Source: an uncultured Erysipelotrichaceae bacterium
GTDB lineage: Bacteria > Bacillota_I > Bacilli_A > Erysipelotrichales > Erysipelotrichaceae
NCBI GenBank assembly: GCA_937900565.1
Contig: CALCFG010000057.1
Location: 1-17,847 of the forward strand
Direction of reading: 5' to 3'
DNA length: 17,847 nucleotides
Shown: in pieces, positions 1 through 7,953 of the stretch
Numbering within the stretch: position 1 is the first letter of the stretch
Layout of the letters: each line of letters starts with the position of its first letter
Position numbers and translations under genes: made by a program
Notes under the pieces: generated by a model
Seen by the model: only the letters and a program-made list of their open reading frames with translations
Told to the model about the DNA's origin: nothing
Databases searched by the model: none

Positions 1-1067
1 GCTATTTACAAGATGGAAATGCTCTTTATGTACAATTAATAACCGTTGATTGTAAAGCAGGTCAATCTGTAACACTTGATTTAGATCTACCAGATAATAA
101 AGGTCATTCGGTATTGCAAGTATATATGAAAGATCCATTATTAAGTAGTAATGGTTGGATTGCCTATCAACAATTTGAATTAAGTGAACAAGTGTGTGAA
201 ATAGCACCAATTGAAAGTAAAGGTCCATTAATGATGAATGAAACCGATTCATTCATTACGGTAAGTAATGGCGATAATAGTAATCAAGTAGTGATTAATA
301 AAGAAAGTGGAAGTATTGAATCCATAATCGTAAATGGCAATCCAATCATTACAGCGGGACATGAATTATTACTTTACCGTGCTCCATTAGATAATGACCC
401 TGCTTTAAATGTAGATGTATTAAAATCAAGTTATCTAGGAAAAGTAACGATTCAATCCATTGATACTAAGGATAACTTAGCCATTATTCAATTAAAGAAG
501 ACGTTGAATAATTTAGATGTTAGTTACGTAGTAACTTACTCTATCAATAGTGAAGCTACGATAGATATTGATACGGAGCTAAAACTGGGAGATTACAATA
601 CAAATGGACCAATTACAGCGATTGGATTTCAAACATTAGTAAGTGATGACTACGTTTCCATGGAATACTATGGTAATGGAGAAACAGATCATTACGTTGA
701 CCGCGCCAACGGTGCAGCCTATGGTATTTATCAGCAAAATATTAGTGAGAATACAGATTATTATTTAACACCAACAACACGTAATCATAAATACGATGTC
801 AGTTGGTTAACACTAATTAATGATAATAATGTTATTGATTTATCCTTTAATCAACCAATTAGTTTTACTTATACTAATCCAACTAATTATTTATTAGCGA
901 CCAGCAGTCATGATGAATTAATAGAGCATCAAGAAAGTAATGCATTATTTATTGAAGCAGCACATATGGGGGTAGGTAATGGGAGTTATGGTCCTTCTGC
1001 GTTAGAACAATATACGATTAAAGGTAATTCGACATATCAATTGAAGTATCAGCTCAGCTTTAAATAA
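1..1067 (+). CDS. lacZ: Beta-galactosidase (GH2), C-terminal part; truncated by window edge
   Basis: This is the C-terminal third of a glycoside hydrolase family 2 beta-galactosidase, which hydrolyses lactose and other beta-galactosides. The frame is open from base 3, so the TTG at 114 is internal and not a start; about 354 residues are visible. The sequence shows the small-chain (domain 5) signature: LLLYRAPLDNDPALN, matching the LWRAPxDND motif of LacZ, and near the end HMGVGNGSYGPS, matching the QMGVGGDxSWG motif. The catalytic Glu residues and the TIM barrel would lie upstream, outside the window. It stops with TAA at 1065-1067. No clear terminator follows before the decayed gene at 1096. 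Family assignment is firm from the motifs; substrate preference cannot be judged from this end. No signal or anchor sequence appears at the C terminus, so a cytoplasmic enzyme is likely. Confidence 0.86.
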   Translation, partial: YLQDGNALYVQLITVDCKAGQSVTLDLDLPDNKGHSVLQVYMKDPLLSSNGWIAYQQFELSEQVCEIAPIESKGPLMMNETDSFITVSNGDNSNQVVINKESGSIESIIVNGNPIITAGHELLLYRAPLDNDPALNVDVLKSSYLGKVTIQSIDTKDNLAIIQLKKTLNNLDVSYVVTYSINSEATIDIDTELKLGDYNTNGPITAIGFQTLVSDDYVSMEYYGNGETDHYVDRANGAAYGIYQQNISENTDYYLTPTTRNHKYDVSWLTLINDNNVIDLSFNQPISFTYTNPTNYLLATSSHDELIEHQESNALFIEAAHMGVGNGSYGPSALEQYTIKGNSTYQLKYQLSFK

Positions 1068-1095
1068 CATGGAATTAAATTAAGAAGGTAATGTT

Positions 1096-1940
1096 ATGGC
1101 ACATACATACTATAAACCGTGCAAGGAGTTTGATATCTGTAATGAGTTAATTGAAAAATACTTCATAACAGAACAATATGAAAAATGCTTTGAAGGACAT
1201 ATGCTGCTTGCAAAGCAAGGTTATCCACTTGCGGAATGCTAAATTGGTTACTTTTATTTAGAAGGATTAGGTGTTGCTAAGGACTTAGAAAAAGCAATTT
1301 ACTGGATAAGGAGAGCTGCAAATCATGGTGACCGTGTTGGGCAAACTAACTGGGCATGGTTTAGCGAAGATGCAATAAGGATGGAACGAGATATGGAGTA
1401 AGCTTACTTCTGGTATCGCAAGACAGCTTTACAAAATCATGAGCAAGCGATTGGAAAATGCTAAGAACTCGGTATTGATTTAAAGGAAGCAACAAATGAA
1501 CGCGAGGCGTTACGTAAAGAACTTCAATGCAGAATATATCCATTGAATTACCTTGTAGATTATAAATTTACAGTGATTTTTTCTTATTATCAAGGTAAAT
1601 GGGCTCTATCAAAACATTCAAATCGAACAACTTGGGAAACACAAGGTGGTCATATTGAGCAAGGTGAACCCCCCCCTTACAATGTGCTAAACGTGAGTTA
1701 TTTGAAGAAAGTGGCATAAGAGATGCCGATGTTATGCCAGTATGTGATTATTGGGGCTTTACACCACTCAAAGGGTCCAATGGGGGCGTTTTCTTAGCGG
1801 TTGTTCATGCACTGGGTAAACTTCCAATAAGTGAAATGAAGGAAATTAAACTATTTGATACACTCCCTGATCGACTCACTTATCCCGATACTTCCCCAAA
1901 ACTTATTGCACAAGCACTTAAGAAATTAAAAAAATTATAG
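1096..1940 (+). pseudogene. Decayed Sel1-repeat / NUDIX hydrolase gene
   Basis: One reading frame from ATG 1096 (RBS AGAAGG just upstream) encodes Sel1/TPR-like repeats (for example GYFYLEGLGVAKDLEKAIYW and AYFWYRKTALQNHEQAIG). It then runs without a gap into a NUDIX domain (NYLVDYKFTVIFSYYQGKW, then GGHIEQGE). In-frame TAA stops interrupt it at 1240, 1399 and 1462. At 1669-1676 a run of eight C breaks the NUDIX box: the second half (CAKRELFEESGI) continues one frame over, through DYWGFTPLKGSNGGVFLAVV to TAA at 1938-1940. With six C the box would read G-x5-E-x7-REL-x-EE exactly, so a gain of two C is the simplest lesion. Intact relatives would hydrolyse nucleoside diphosphate derivatives. Four lesions make a functional product very unlikely. 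The Sel1-NUDIX join is continuous, so the ancestor was probably one fused protein. Confidence 0.85.
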
Positions 1941-1941
1941 G

Positions 1942-1983
1942 AAAAGTGTCGCTAAAACCATTATGGTCAAGCGACACTTTTTT
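1942..1983. terminator. Bidirectional intrinsic terminator
   Basis: AGTGTCGCT (1945-1953) pairs with AGCGACACT (1970-1978), with a further ACCAT/ATGGT pairing inside. A-run 1942-1945 and T-run 1978-1983 flank the stem, so it can stop transcripts from both sides. It sits between the rightward NUDIX pseudogene and the convergent hit gene; its T-run overlaps the hit stop codon. Confidence 0.9.
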
Positions 1984-2374
1984 ATCCATTAATTTGCGCT
2001 AATACGTCATCTAAATCTAAATCATTTTCACTGAATTCAATTTTGATTGTATCGTTAGTATCATAGCGTGGAATGATATGAACATGGAAATGAGGGATAG
2101 TTTGACCAGCAACTTCACTGGCATTGGTTAGTACATTAAATCCAGCACAATGTAATTTTTCTTTTAATAAAGGAATTACTTTTAACACAGTGGCATTGAC
2201 ATAATTTAATGTTTCTAAATCAACATCTTCAATACTTGTTGCATGTTTTTTTGGAATAACTAACGTATGTCCTTTGGTTGTTTGACTTAAATCTAAAAAT
2301 GCTAATGTATGATCATCTTCATAAACTTTTCTGCTTGGAATATTACCAGCAGCTATTTCACAAAATAAACACAT
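1982..2374 (-). CDS. hit: HIT-family nucleotide hydrolase (histidine triad protein)
   Basis: A 130-residue histidine-triad protein of normal family length. It carries the active-site motif HFHVHIIPR at residues 95-103, in which the middle His (H97) is the expected nucleophile. Upstream it has the conserved KGHTLVIPKKHA segment (34-45) and GQTIP (90-94). An N-terminal CxxC (C2, C5) is typical of the zinc-binding bacterial Hint/Fhit-like group. Family members hydrolyse purine nucleotides linked to AMP, such as adenosine phosphoramidates or dinucleoside polyphosphates, in the cytosol; the physiological substrate here is unknown. The start at 2374 has a strong RBS (AAGGAGAT). It lies downstream of the lipoprotein gene on the same strand, separated by a terminator. 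No convincing promoter is visible in the short gap, so it may rely on read-through or a weak promoter (TATAAG close to the RBS). Confidence 0.93.
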   Translation of the reverse strand: MCLFCEIAAGNIPSRKVYEDDHTLAFLDLSQTTKGHTLVIPKKHATSIEDVDLETLNYVNATVLKVIPLLKEKLHCAGFNVLTNASEVAGQTIPHFHVHIIPRYDTNDTIKIEFSENDLDLDDVLAQING

Positions 2375-2399
2375 AATTAAATCTCCTTATAATTCAATT

Positions 2400-2427
2400 A
2401 AAAAGGATTGACTAAAAAAGTCAATCC
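2400..2427 (-). terminator. Intrinsic terminator after the foldase pair
   Basis: GGATTGACT (2405-2413) and AGTCAATCC (2419-2427) form a perfect 9-bp stem with a 5-nt loop. On the minus strand it is followed by five T (plus-strand A 2400-2404). It lies just after the lipoprotein stop (2433) and before hit. Confidence 0.9.
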
Positions 2428-2432
2428 CAATT

Positions 2433-3410
2433 TTATTCAGATGCAGCTGTTTGAGTAGGTGCTTGTTGTTTATCGGTTAAATAACCATTATAGTTAGCAC
2501 GAAGTGCTTCAAGAACCATTTGGTCATAAACAAAGAAGTTATGACTTCTTAATAAATCTTGATCGGCACTGACTGCAACATCAGATACAGAAGATAATGA
2601 TGTTAATACATCATCTTTCATATTATTTGCATCATTTTCAACAATATTAATGACATAATAGGTTGGTGTTCCAGTGCTATCATCAAAAATTACTTCATTG
2701 CAATAACCCAATTGGTTTGTTTGTAAATAAGTTAAAACCGCTGTTGGTAACGTTTGATTGTTATTTAAATAGATGGTTGGTTCAACATTGGCAGTTAATT
2801 CATAATCATTAATAATAGTTTCTAAATCTTTAGAACCATCCTTTAAAGCAGTTAAAGCTTCATTGGCATTAATTTGTGCTTGGCTTTCAGTAGTTTCTTC
2901 GCCTTCTTCAGTGCTTTCACTTGATTCATTAGAATTAGCATTATCCACAAAGCTTAACACATTCGCTTTAATTGGTTTATAAGTGTCCATTAAGCTATCC
3001 CAGTTAGTTTCAATGTAATCGTGCGTTAATTCTGTCATACGCATATTGATTAAATAAGCATCACGATAAGCTTTTTCATCTTCAAAACCATAATAAGTTA
3101 TCATTTGTAAGAACGTATCTTCACCATATAATTCTTTATCAGCAGCAATCATTTCATCAACTTTTTGATTCATTTCATCCGTTACAGGAACCAATTCATT
3201 GATTAAATCTTCTTCTGCCATGGCAATAATACCAGTATCTAAGTTTTGAAGTTTCATATATTGGTAAACATCAGATTTAGTTACTTTTGTATTACCAACA
3301 CTAAAGAATACTTCATCACCATTACTAACAGTAGTTGTTTTATTCATACTGCATGCACTTGCGCTTAAGATTAAAGAAGCACATGCGATTGATTTTATTA
3401 ATTTATTCAT
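2433..3410 (-). CDS. SurA/PrsA-like lipoprotein with degenerate parvulin region
   Basis: A 325-residue predicted lipoprotein. The N terminus MNKLIKSIACASLILSASAC has a positive start, a hydrophobic core and Cys20 as the likely lipidation site; the -3 residue is Ala rather than the favoured Leu. Residues 35-150 resemble the SurA_N / trigger-factor-C-like chaperone fold (FFSVGNTKVTKSDVYQYMKL, then helix-rich sequence with YYGFEDEKAYRDAYL). An acidic, Ser/Glu-rich linker follows (about 160-178). The segment after it has the rough layout of a parvulin but lacks the clear HILV and GG.LG motifs seen in its upstream neighbour. It probably acts as a folding factor at the outer face of the membrane. 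It follows the prsA-like gene by 17 nt with RBS AAAGGA, so the two are surely cotranscribed. Function is inferred from fold and partner. Confidence 0.75.
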   Translation of the reverse strand: MNKLIKSIACASLILSASACSMNKTTTVSNGDEVFFSVGNTKVTKSDVYQYMKLQNLDTGIIAMAEEDLINELVPVTDEMNQKVDEMIAADKELYGEDTFLQMITYYGFEDEKAYRDAYLINMRMTELTHDYIETNWDSLMDTYKPIKANVLSFVDNANSNESSESTEEGEETTESQAQINANEALTALKDGSKDLETIINDYELTANVEPTIYLNNNQTLPTAVLTYLQTNQLGYCNEVIFDDSTGTPTYYVINIVENDANNMKDDVLTSLSSVSDVAVSADQDLLRSHNFFVYDQMVLEALRANYNGYLTDKQQAPTQTAASE

Positions 3411-3427
3411 GTTTTCTTAATCCTTTC

Positions 3428-4507
3428 TTATTGTGCATTTGCACTTGCAGTTGGTGCAATTGTTTCACTTGGTATTTCTGATTCTACTGGAGCTTCGCTT
3501 TCCATTGGTGTTTCTGTTGGTGTTGTTTCTGATTCGCTATTAACATCTGTATATTGAGCAAACACTGATTCGATAACTTCTTTTGTTGCATCATCATTGA
3601 ATGATACACCTTTAGTTTGAGCAACTTGCCAGACGGCTTTATAAACGATGCTTGGATCATTTTGTAAAATAGTTTCACGTAATCCACCATCCAATAAATC
3701 AATCATATCAGTAGAATCACATTTGATTAAATGCCAACCATATTCTGTTTTCACCCAATCAGTTGTCATTTCGTTTGGATTTAATGCTAACGCAGCTTCT
3801 AAGAATTCAGTTACAAATGACGTATCGCTGTTCATTGCACCTAAATTACCGCCTTGAGCTGCGCTACTATCGTCAGAATATTTAGCGGCAACGCTAGCAA
3901 ATTCTTCACCACTTTGCAATGCTTTTTCAATTTCATCGACTTTAGCTAGTTCTTCTTCTGTAGGGTTGCTACTATCACTCATTTTAACTAATATATGTGA
4001 TACTACGCGTCCTTGCTTGTCTTGGTAATCACTCATTTCACTGGTAGGGTTTGCTAATAAATATTCATTTAATAAATTTGAATATTTTTCCATACGTACA
4101 TAATAAGCGGCTAAATCGTCAATGCTTGAATAGCCCATACCACGTAGACCATTTAAAATTTGTTCTTCATAACTGCTACCATAATTTTGTTGATAATAAA
4201 GAATTAAATTGTTGGCATTTGTTTCTGCCGTTTTCTTCATGTCTTTAGTTGTTTCTTCATATTCGTCAATAACTGCATTAGTAAATGCATTTAACATGAC
4301 ATTATCACCAATTGATTTGTAGTAATAGTCATAAACCTGATCAGCTGTTTTATCGACATTATCTAATGAATAAACAACTTGAGCACCATCAACCGTTTTA
4401 GTTGGTGTTTGTGAGTTGAATTGATAGATTGAATATCCAATAATAATGATGATAAAGAAAATGCCTGCAATAAATACGAATGCATATTTCTTAAATAAAT
4501 CTTTCAT
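3428..4507 (-). CDS. prsA: Membrane-anchored parvulin-type peptidyl-prolyl isomerase (PrsA-like foldase)
   Basis: A 359-residue extracytoplasmic foldase. After MKDLFKKYA, a very hydrophobic stretch (residues 9-29, rich in Ile) has no lipobox, so it is most likely an uncleaved membrane anchor and not a lipoprotein signal. A helical SurA_N-like region follows (about 50-160). The parvulin domain (about 168-266) is clear: VVSHILVKM, EEFASVAAKYSDDSSAAQGG, NLGAM and TEYGWHLIKC. The last 40 residues are a Pro/Thr/Glu/Ser-rich tail, probably in the wall zone. PrsA proteins assist folding of secreted proteins, including penicillin-binding proteins. RBS AGGAGGAAAT precedes ATG 4507, and a good promoter lies about 20-50 nt upstream. 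It leads the two-gene foldase operon and is divergent from suf. Confidence 0.9.
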   Translation of the reverse strand: MKDLFKKYAFVFIAGIFFIIIIIGYSIYQFNSQTPTKTVDGAQVVYSLDNVDKTADQVYDYYYKSIGDNVMLNAFTNAVIDEYEETTKDMKKTAETNANNLILYYQQNYGSSYEEQILNGLRGMGYSSIDDLAAYYVRMEKYSNLLNEYLLANPTSEMSDYQDKQGRVVSHILVKMSDSSNPTEEELAKVDEIEKALQSGEEFASVAAKYSDDSSAAQGGNLGAMNSDTSFVTEFLEAALALNPNEMTTDWVKTEYGWHLIKCDSTDMIDLLDGGLRETILQNDPSIVYKAVWQVAQTKGVSFNDDATKEVIESVFAQYTDVNSESETTPTETPMESEAPVESEIPSETIAPTASANAQ

Positions 4508-4533
4508 ATTTCCTCCTAATAAACAACTTGAAT

Positions 4534-4563
4534 ATTATACAGTTAACCATGACTTATTGCCAA
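4534..4563 (-). promoter_or_regulatory. Sigma-A-type promoter for the prsA-like operon
   Basis: On the minus strand, TTGGCA (4563-4558; 5 of 6 matches to TTGACA) and TATAAT (4539-4534) are separated by 18 nt. The predicted start near 4527 leaves a leader of about 20 nt holding the strong RBS AGGAGG. Confidence 0.72.
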
Positions 4564-4670
4564 TTTATGAACGATAATTCCTTCAAAATAACAAAATATT
4601 ACCATTTTTTTATTTGAAATCCATTTTTGATAAGTAAAAGATAGTAAAAATGTATGCACTGTTTCACAAG

Positions 4671-4679
4671 TGTTATAAT
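4671..4679 (+). promoter_or_regulatory. Extended -10 promoter for the suf operon
   Basis: TGTTATAAT is a perfect extended -10 element (TGnTATAAT), 29 nt before the sufC start codon. No convincing -35 is seen, which fits extended -10 promoters. I found no obvious repressor palindrome, so regulation of suf cannot be read from this site. Confidence 0.65.
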
Positions 4680-4708
4680 CGATGAGAACATTAATTAAGG
4701 AGCACAAG

Positions 4709-5536
4709 ATGAGCTGTTTAGAAATAAAAGATTTAAGTGTTGCTGTAGGTGACAAACAAATATTAAATGGATTGACGTTAACAATCAATAGTGGTGAAGT
4801 CCATGCTTTAATGGGACCTAATGGGAATGGAAAATCTACTTTGTTATCGACGATTATGGGAGATCCAGATTATCAAGTGTTATCAGGTAGCATTACATTA
4901 GATGGTAAGAATGTACTAGAAATGGAAGTTAATGAACGTAGTATTGCTGGCTTATTTTTAGCGATGCAATATCCAGTAGAAATTCCAGGCATTACCAATT
5001 CTGACTTTTTGAAAGAAGCGGTGAATGCACGTAGAGAAACTCCAGTGCGTTTATTTGAATTCTATAAACAAATGAACCAAGCAATCCAAGATTTAAACAT
5101 GAAACCAGATTTGGCACATCGTTTTTTAAATCAAGGCTTTTCAGGTGGAGAAAAGAAGCGTAATGAAATTGTTCAAATGGAATTACTAAAGCCAAAGATG
5201 GCGATGTTGGATGAAATTGATAGTGGATTGGATGTTGATGCATTGAAGCTTGTGGCAGATGCAATTAATAAATTAAAAAATGAAACAAGTATGGGTGTCG
5301 TTATTGTTTCACACTATAAACGTTTCTTTGACTACGCTAAACCGACTCATGTCCATGTATTGGTCAATGGTTCTATTGTATTAAGTGGAGGCAGTGAATT
5401 GGTTGATAAGGTGGATAATGAAGGTTATGATTGGATATATCGTCAACTTCATATTGATCCTCAAGTTGCCCCAGTAAAAGCAAGTCAAGTATCTTTAGGT
5501 ACATGTGCTATTGCTTCAGGAGCAAAACATGACTAA
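4709..5536 (+). CDS. sufC: SufC, ATPase of the SufBCD Fe-S scaffold
   Basis: SufC is the ABC-type ATPase that drives conformational change of the SufBCD scaffold during Fe-S cluster assembly in the cytosol. The 275-residue product has Walker A GPNGNGKS (36-43), ABC signature FSGGEKKR (144-151), Walker B and catalytic Glu in MAMLDEIDSGLD (164-175) and a switch His at H202 (VIVSHYKRF). Phrases such as DEIDSGLDVDAL are diagnostic for SufC over transporter ATPases. ATG 4709 is chosen because AAGGAG (4697-4702) sits six bases upstream; the in-frame ATG at 4682 has no RBS. A C-terminal tail after about residue 248 (HIDPQVAPVKASQ...) goes slightly beyond the usual 250-260 residues. It is first in the operon and overlaps sufD by 8 nt. 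Confidence 0.96.
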   Translation: MSCLEIKDLSVAVGDKQILNGLTLTINSGEVHALMGPNGNGKSTLLSTIMGDPDYQVLSGSITLDGKNVLEMEVNERSIAGLFLAMQYPVEIPGITNSDFLKEAVNARRETPVRLFEFYKQMNQAIQDLNMKPDLAHRFLNQGFSGGEKKRNEIVQMELLKPKMAMLDEIDSGLDVDALKLVADAINKLKNETSMGVVIVSHYKRFFDYAKPTHVHVLVNGSIVLSGGSELVDKVDNEGYDWIYRQLHIDPQVAPVKASQVSLGTCAIASGAKHD

Positions 5537-6275
5537 TTTTACAAAATACGATCTTTCTAAAAATATCAATTGTGATGTTAATGAGTCATTAATGGTTTTA
5601 AGTGCGACGCAAGATTTTAAAACGCATTTAAACATTCAAGACAAGCAACAAGTGACATTGGTCTTATTGCACGAAGCTTCTCAAGCGATTGATATGAACT
5701 TAGAAATTAATGTTGGAAGCAATGTTAATTTAACTTTTGCATTAGTATCGTTAGTAAATCAAGAATATAACGCTAATTTTACCATTAATTTAAATGGAGA
5801 TGATTCCGTTGTAGATGTTGAGTCTGGTTTATTAGGCAATGCCAATAAAAAAATGTACATGACCATTAATCATTTAAATAACCGTTGTGTATCTACAATG
5901 AATCATTATGGGTTAATCACTACCAATGAACCATTCACTATTGAAGCCAGTGGGGTGGTAAAAAAATATGCAAATGGTAACGACTGTCGGCAAGCTTTAC
6001 GTTGTGCTACATTTACCAATAATAAAGCCATTACGTTGAAACCGATGCTATATATCGATGATTTTGATTGTCAAGCAGCCCATGCCTGTACCATTGGGCA
6101 AATTTCACCGCGGCAAATGTATTACCTTCAATCCAAAGGGTTATCTCGTAAAGCCATTATGGCATTAATTGCCAAAGGATATATGCAACCGGTTGTGGAG
6201 TGTGTTAACGAAGCTTCTGTTAAAAATTACTTACAACATCTAATGGATAATTTGGAGGCTAATTATGTTGAATAA
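5529..6275 (+). CDS. sufD: SufD-like scaffold subunit, short form
   Basis: A SufB/SufD-family protein, partner of SufB and SufC in the Fe-S scaffold. The C-terminal half has the family hallmarks: an Asp-rich beta-helix segment (MLYIDDFDCQAAHACTIGQI, compare DVKASHGATIGQ) followed by SPRQMYYLQSKGLSRKAIMALIAKGY. Length is only 248 residues, while SufD of B. subtilis or E. coli is well over 400; the N-terminal helical domain and part of the beta-helix are missing. No frameshift or upstream remnant explains this, because the gene is tightly coupled to sufC. ATG 5529 is preferred (AGGAG at 5519-5523) over the GTG at 5505. The start overlaps the sufC stop as ATGACTAA, and the 3' end overlaps sufS by 11 nt. 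Confidence 0.88.
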   Translation: MTNFTKYDLSKNINCDVNESLMVLSATQDFKTHLNIQDKQQVTLVLLHEASQAIDMNLEINVGSNVNLTFALVSLVNQEYNANFTINLNGDDSVVDVESGLLGNANKKMYMTINHLNNRCVSTMNHYGLITTNEPFTIEASGVVKKYANGNDCRQALRCATFTNNKAITLKPMLYIDDFDCQAAHACTIGQISPRQMYYLQSKGLSRKAIMALIAKGYMQPVVECVNEASVKNYLQHLMDNLEANYVE

Positions 6276-7497
6276 TGAATTGATTCGCAAAGATTTTCCA
6301 ATGTTACAAAATAATCCAGAGCTTATATATTTAGATAGTGGGGCAACCAGTTTAAAACCACAATGTGTTATTGATAGCTTAAATCAATTTTATACACATA
6401 TAACAAGTAACGTACACCGGGGCGATTACCCAATCAGTGCTAAAGTAAGCTCAATGTATGATAATGTGCGAAATAAAGTAGCAAACTTTATTCATGCAGA
6501 ATCGCATAAAGAAATAGTATTTACTTCTGGAGCTACGCAAGGATTAAATTGGATCGCCTATGGGTATGGGAAAAAGATATTAACTCAAAACGATGTCATT
6601 TTAACCACTTACTTGGAACATGCATCCAATATTTTGCCCTGGTTTATCGTTGCTAAAGAAACCGAATCTCGAATTGTTTATATACCATGTGATTCCTTAG
6701 GACGTATCGATATGGAAGCATATGGACAATTATTAGCTACTTTACCAGTAAAAGTAGTTGTCATTGCGGGTATGAGTAATGTGTTGGGGTATGTCCAACC
6801 CTTACAACAATTAAGTGAAATGGCCCATAGAAATGGATCGGTTTTTGTTGTCGACGGGGCTCAATCCGTGCCGCATGTACCTACTAATGTAAAAGTGGAT
6901 GATATCGATTTTTTGGCATTTAGTGCGCATAAAATGTGTGGTAGTTCAGGTGTAGGTGTGCTTTATGGTAAAAAAGCGTTGTTGGATAGTATTGATCCGT
7001 TACTATTAGGTGGTGGATCTAATGCACGTTTTAATGATGATGGACAAATTATTTTAAAAGAAACACCAGAAAAATTTGAAGCGGGTACACCAAATATTGA
7101 AGGTGTGCTTGCGTTAGGTAGTGCAGTGGATTATTTAATGCAAATTGGCATGAATAATATTGAGCATTATGAGACTGAACTAAAGAATTATGCAATGGAA
7201 CAATTAAATCAATTGGATAATGTCGTAGTTTATAATGGGGAATCCCATTCTGGTTTGATTAGTTTTAATGTGGATGGGATTTTTGCGCAAGATGCTGCTG
7301 CATATTTAGCAAGTAAAAATATTGCAGTTCGTACAGGAAATCATTGTGCCAAATTAATTGATCATGTCATGGGTGTGAATGAATCCATTCGTGCCAGTAT
7401 GTATTTTTATACGAGTAAACAAGATATTGATGCTTTAGTGAGTGCATTAAAAGATATAACACTAGAAAAATGCATTGATGCTGCGTTTACACTTTAG
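6265..7497 (+). CDS. sufS: SufS, group II cysteine desulfurase
   Basis: This PLP enzyme converts L-cysteine to L-alanine and passes persulfide sulfur to SufU. At 410 residues it has family-typical length. Visible residues: LEHASN with His119 stacking on PLP, VVDGAQS with Asp197, PLP Lys223 in FSAHKMCGSSGVG, and the catalytic cysteine Cys361 in VRTGNHCAKL, which corresponds to the RxGHHCA motif of group II enzymes. ATG 6265 is preceded by GGAGG. It overlaps the sufD end and is followed 15 nt later by sufU, the expected sulfur acceptor in Gram-positive SUF systems. It ends with TAG followed in frame by TGA. Confidence 0.96.
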   Translation: MLNNELIRKDFPMLQNNPELIYLDSGATSLKPQCVIDSLNQFYTHITSNVHRGDYPISAKVSSMYDNVRNKVANFIHAESHKEIVFTSGATQGLNWIAYGYGKKILTQNDVILTTYLEHASNILPWFIVAKETESRIVYIPCDSLGRIDMEAYGQLLATLPVKVVVIAGMSNVLGYVQPLQQLSEMAHRNGSVFVVDGAQSVPHVPTNVKVDDIDFLAFSAHKMCGSSGVGVLYGKKALLDSIDPLLLGGGSNARFNDDGQIILKETPEKFEAGTPNIEGVLALGSAVDYLMQIGMNNIEHYETELKNYAMEQLNQLDNVVVYNGESHSGLISFNVDGIFAQDAAAYLASKNIAVRTGNHCAKLIDHVMGVNESIRASMYFYTSKQDIDALVSALKDITLEKCIDAAFTL

Positions 7498-7512
7498 TGA
7501 AGGTGATGTTTT

Positions 7513-7953
7513 ATGAATATGTTAAAAGATCCTAGTATCGCACGCGATATTATAATTGATAACTACCAAAATCCAGCCAATAAACACAACGTGGATGATA
7601 GTAGTTATGTTAGTAAACACATGGCTAGTGACAGTTGCATTGATGATATTACCGTTTATATGAAACTAAATAATAATACGGTTGAAGATGTTGCATTTGA
7701 TGGAGTTGGTTGTACGATTTCCACGGCCTCGACTAGTATTATGACGCAATTAGTTAAAGGTAAATCCATTGAAGAAGCAAAAACGATTTGTCACAATTAC
7801 ATGAATATGCTTGATGAAAAAGAATATGATGAAAATCTATTGGAAGAAGCTATCGTTTTTGCAGACGTAAGTAAAAGTGCCAATCGTATCAAATGCGCAA
7901 CCATTGGTTGGAAAGGTGCATTAAGTTGTTTGGGGGAAAACGTTGATGAGTAA
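7513..7953 (+). CDS. sufU: SufU, zinc-dependent sulfur acceptor
   Basis: SufU is an IscU-fold zinc protein that accepts sulfur from SufS and stimulates it. The 146-residue protein has the expected metal and acceptor residues: Cys42 and Asp44 (SCIDDI, usually CGD), Cys67 (GVGCTIS) and Cys128 (RIKCATIGWKGAL). The Gly-to-Ile change between Cys42 and Asp44 is slightly unusual, but the ligands are kept. RBS AAGGTGATG precedes ATG 7513. The 3' end overlaps the sufB start as ATGAGTAA, which suggests translational coupling. Its place between sufS and sufB matches SUF operons of Bacillota. Confidence 0.95.
   Translation: MNMLKDPSIARDIIIDNYQNPANKHNVDDSSYVSKHMASDSCIDDITVYMKLNNNTVEDVAFDGVGCTISTASTSIMTQLVKGKSIEEAKTICHNYMNMLDEKEYDENLLEEAIVFADVSKSANRIKCATIGWKGALSCLGENVDE

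Noticed and set aside
4543..4788. Leftward 81-codon frame across the prsA-suf gap
   Set aside because: It overlaps the start of sufC and both promoters, has no RBS and no recognisable domain.
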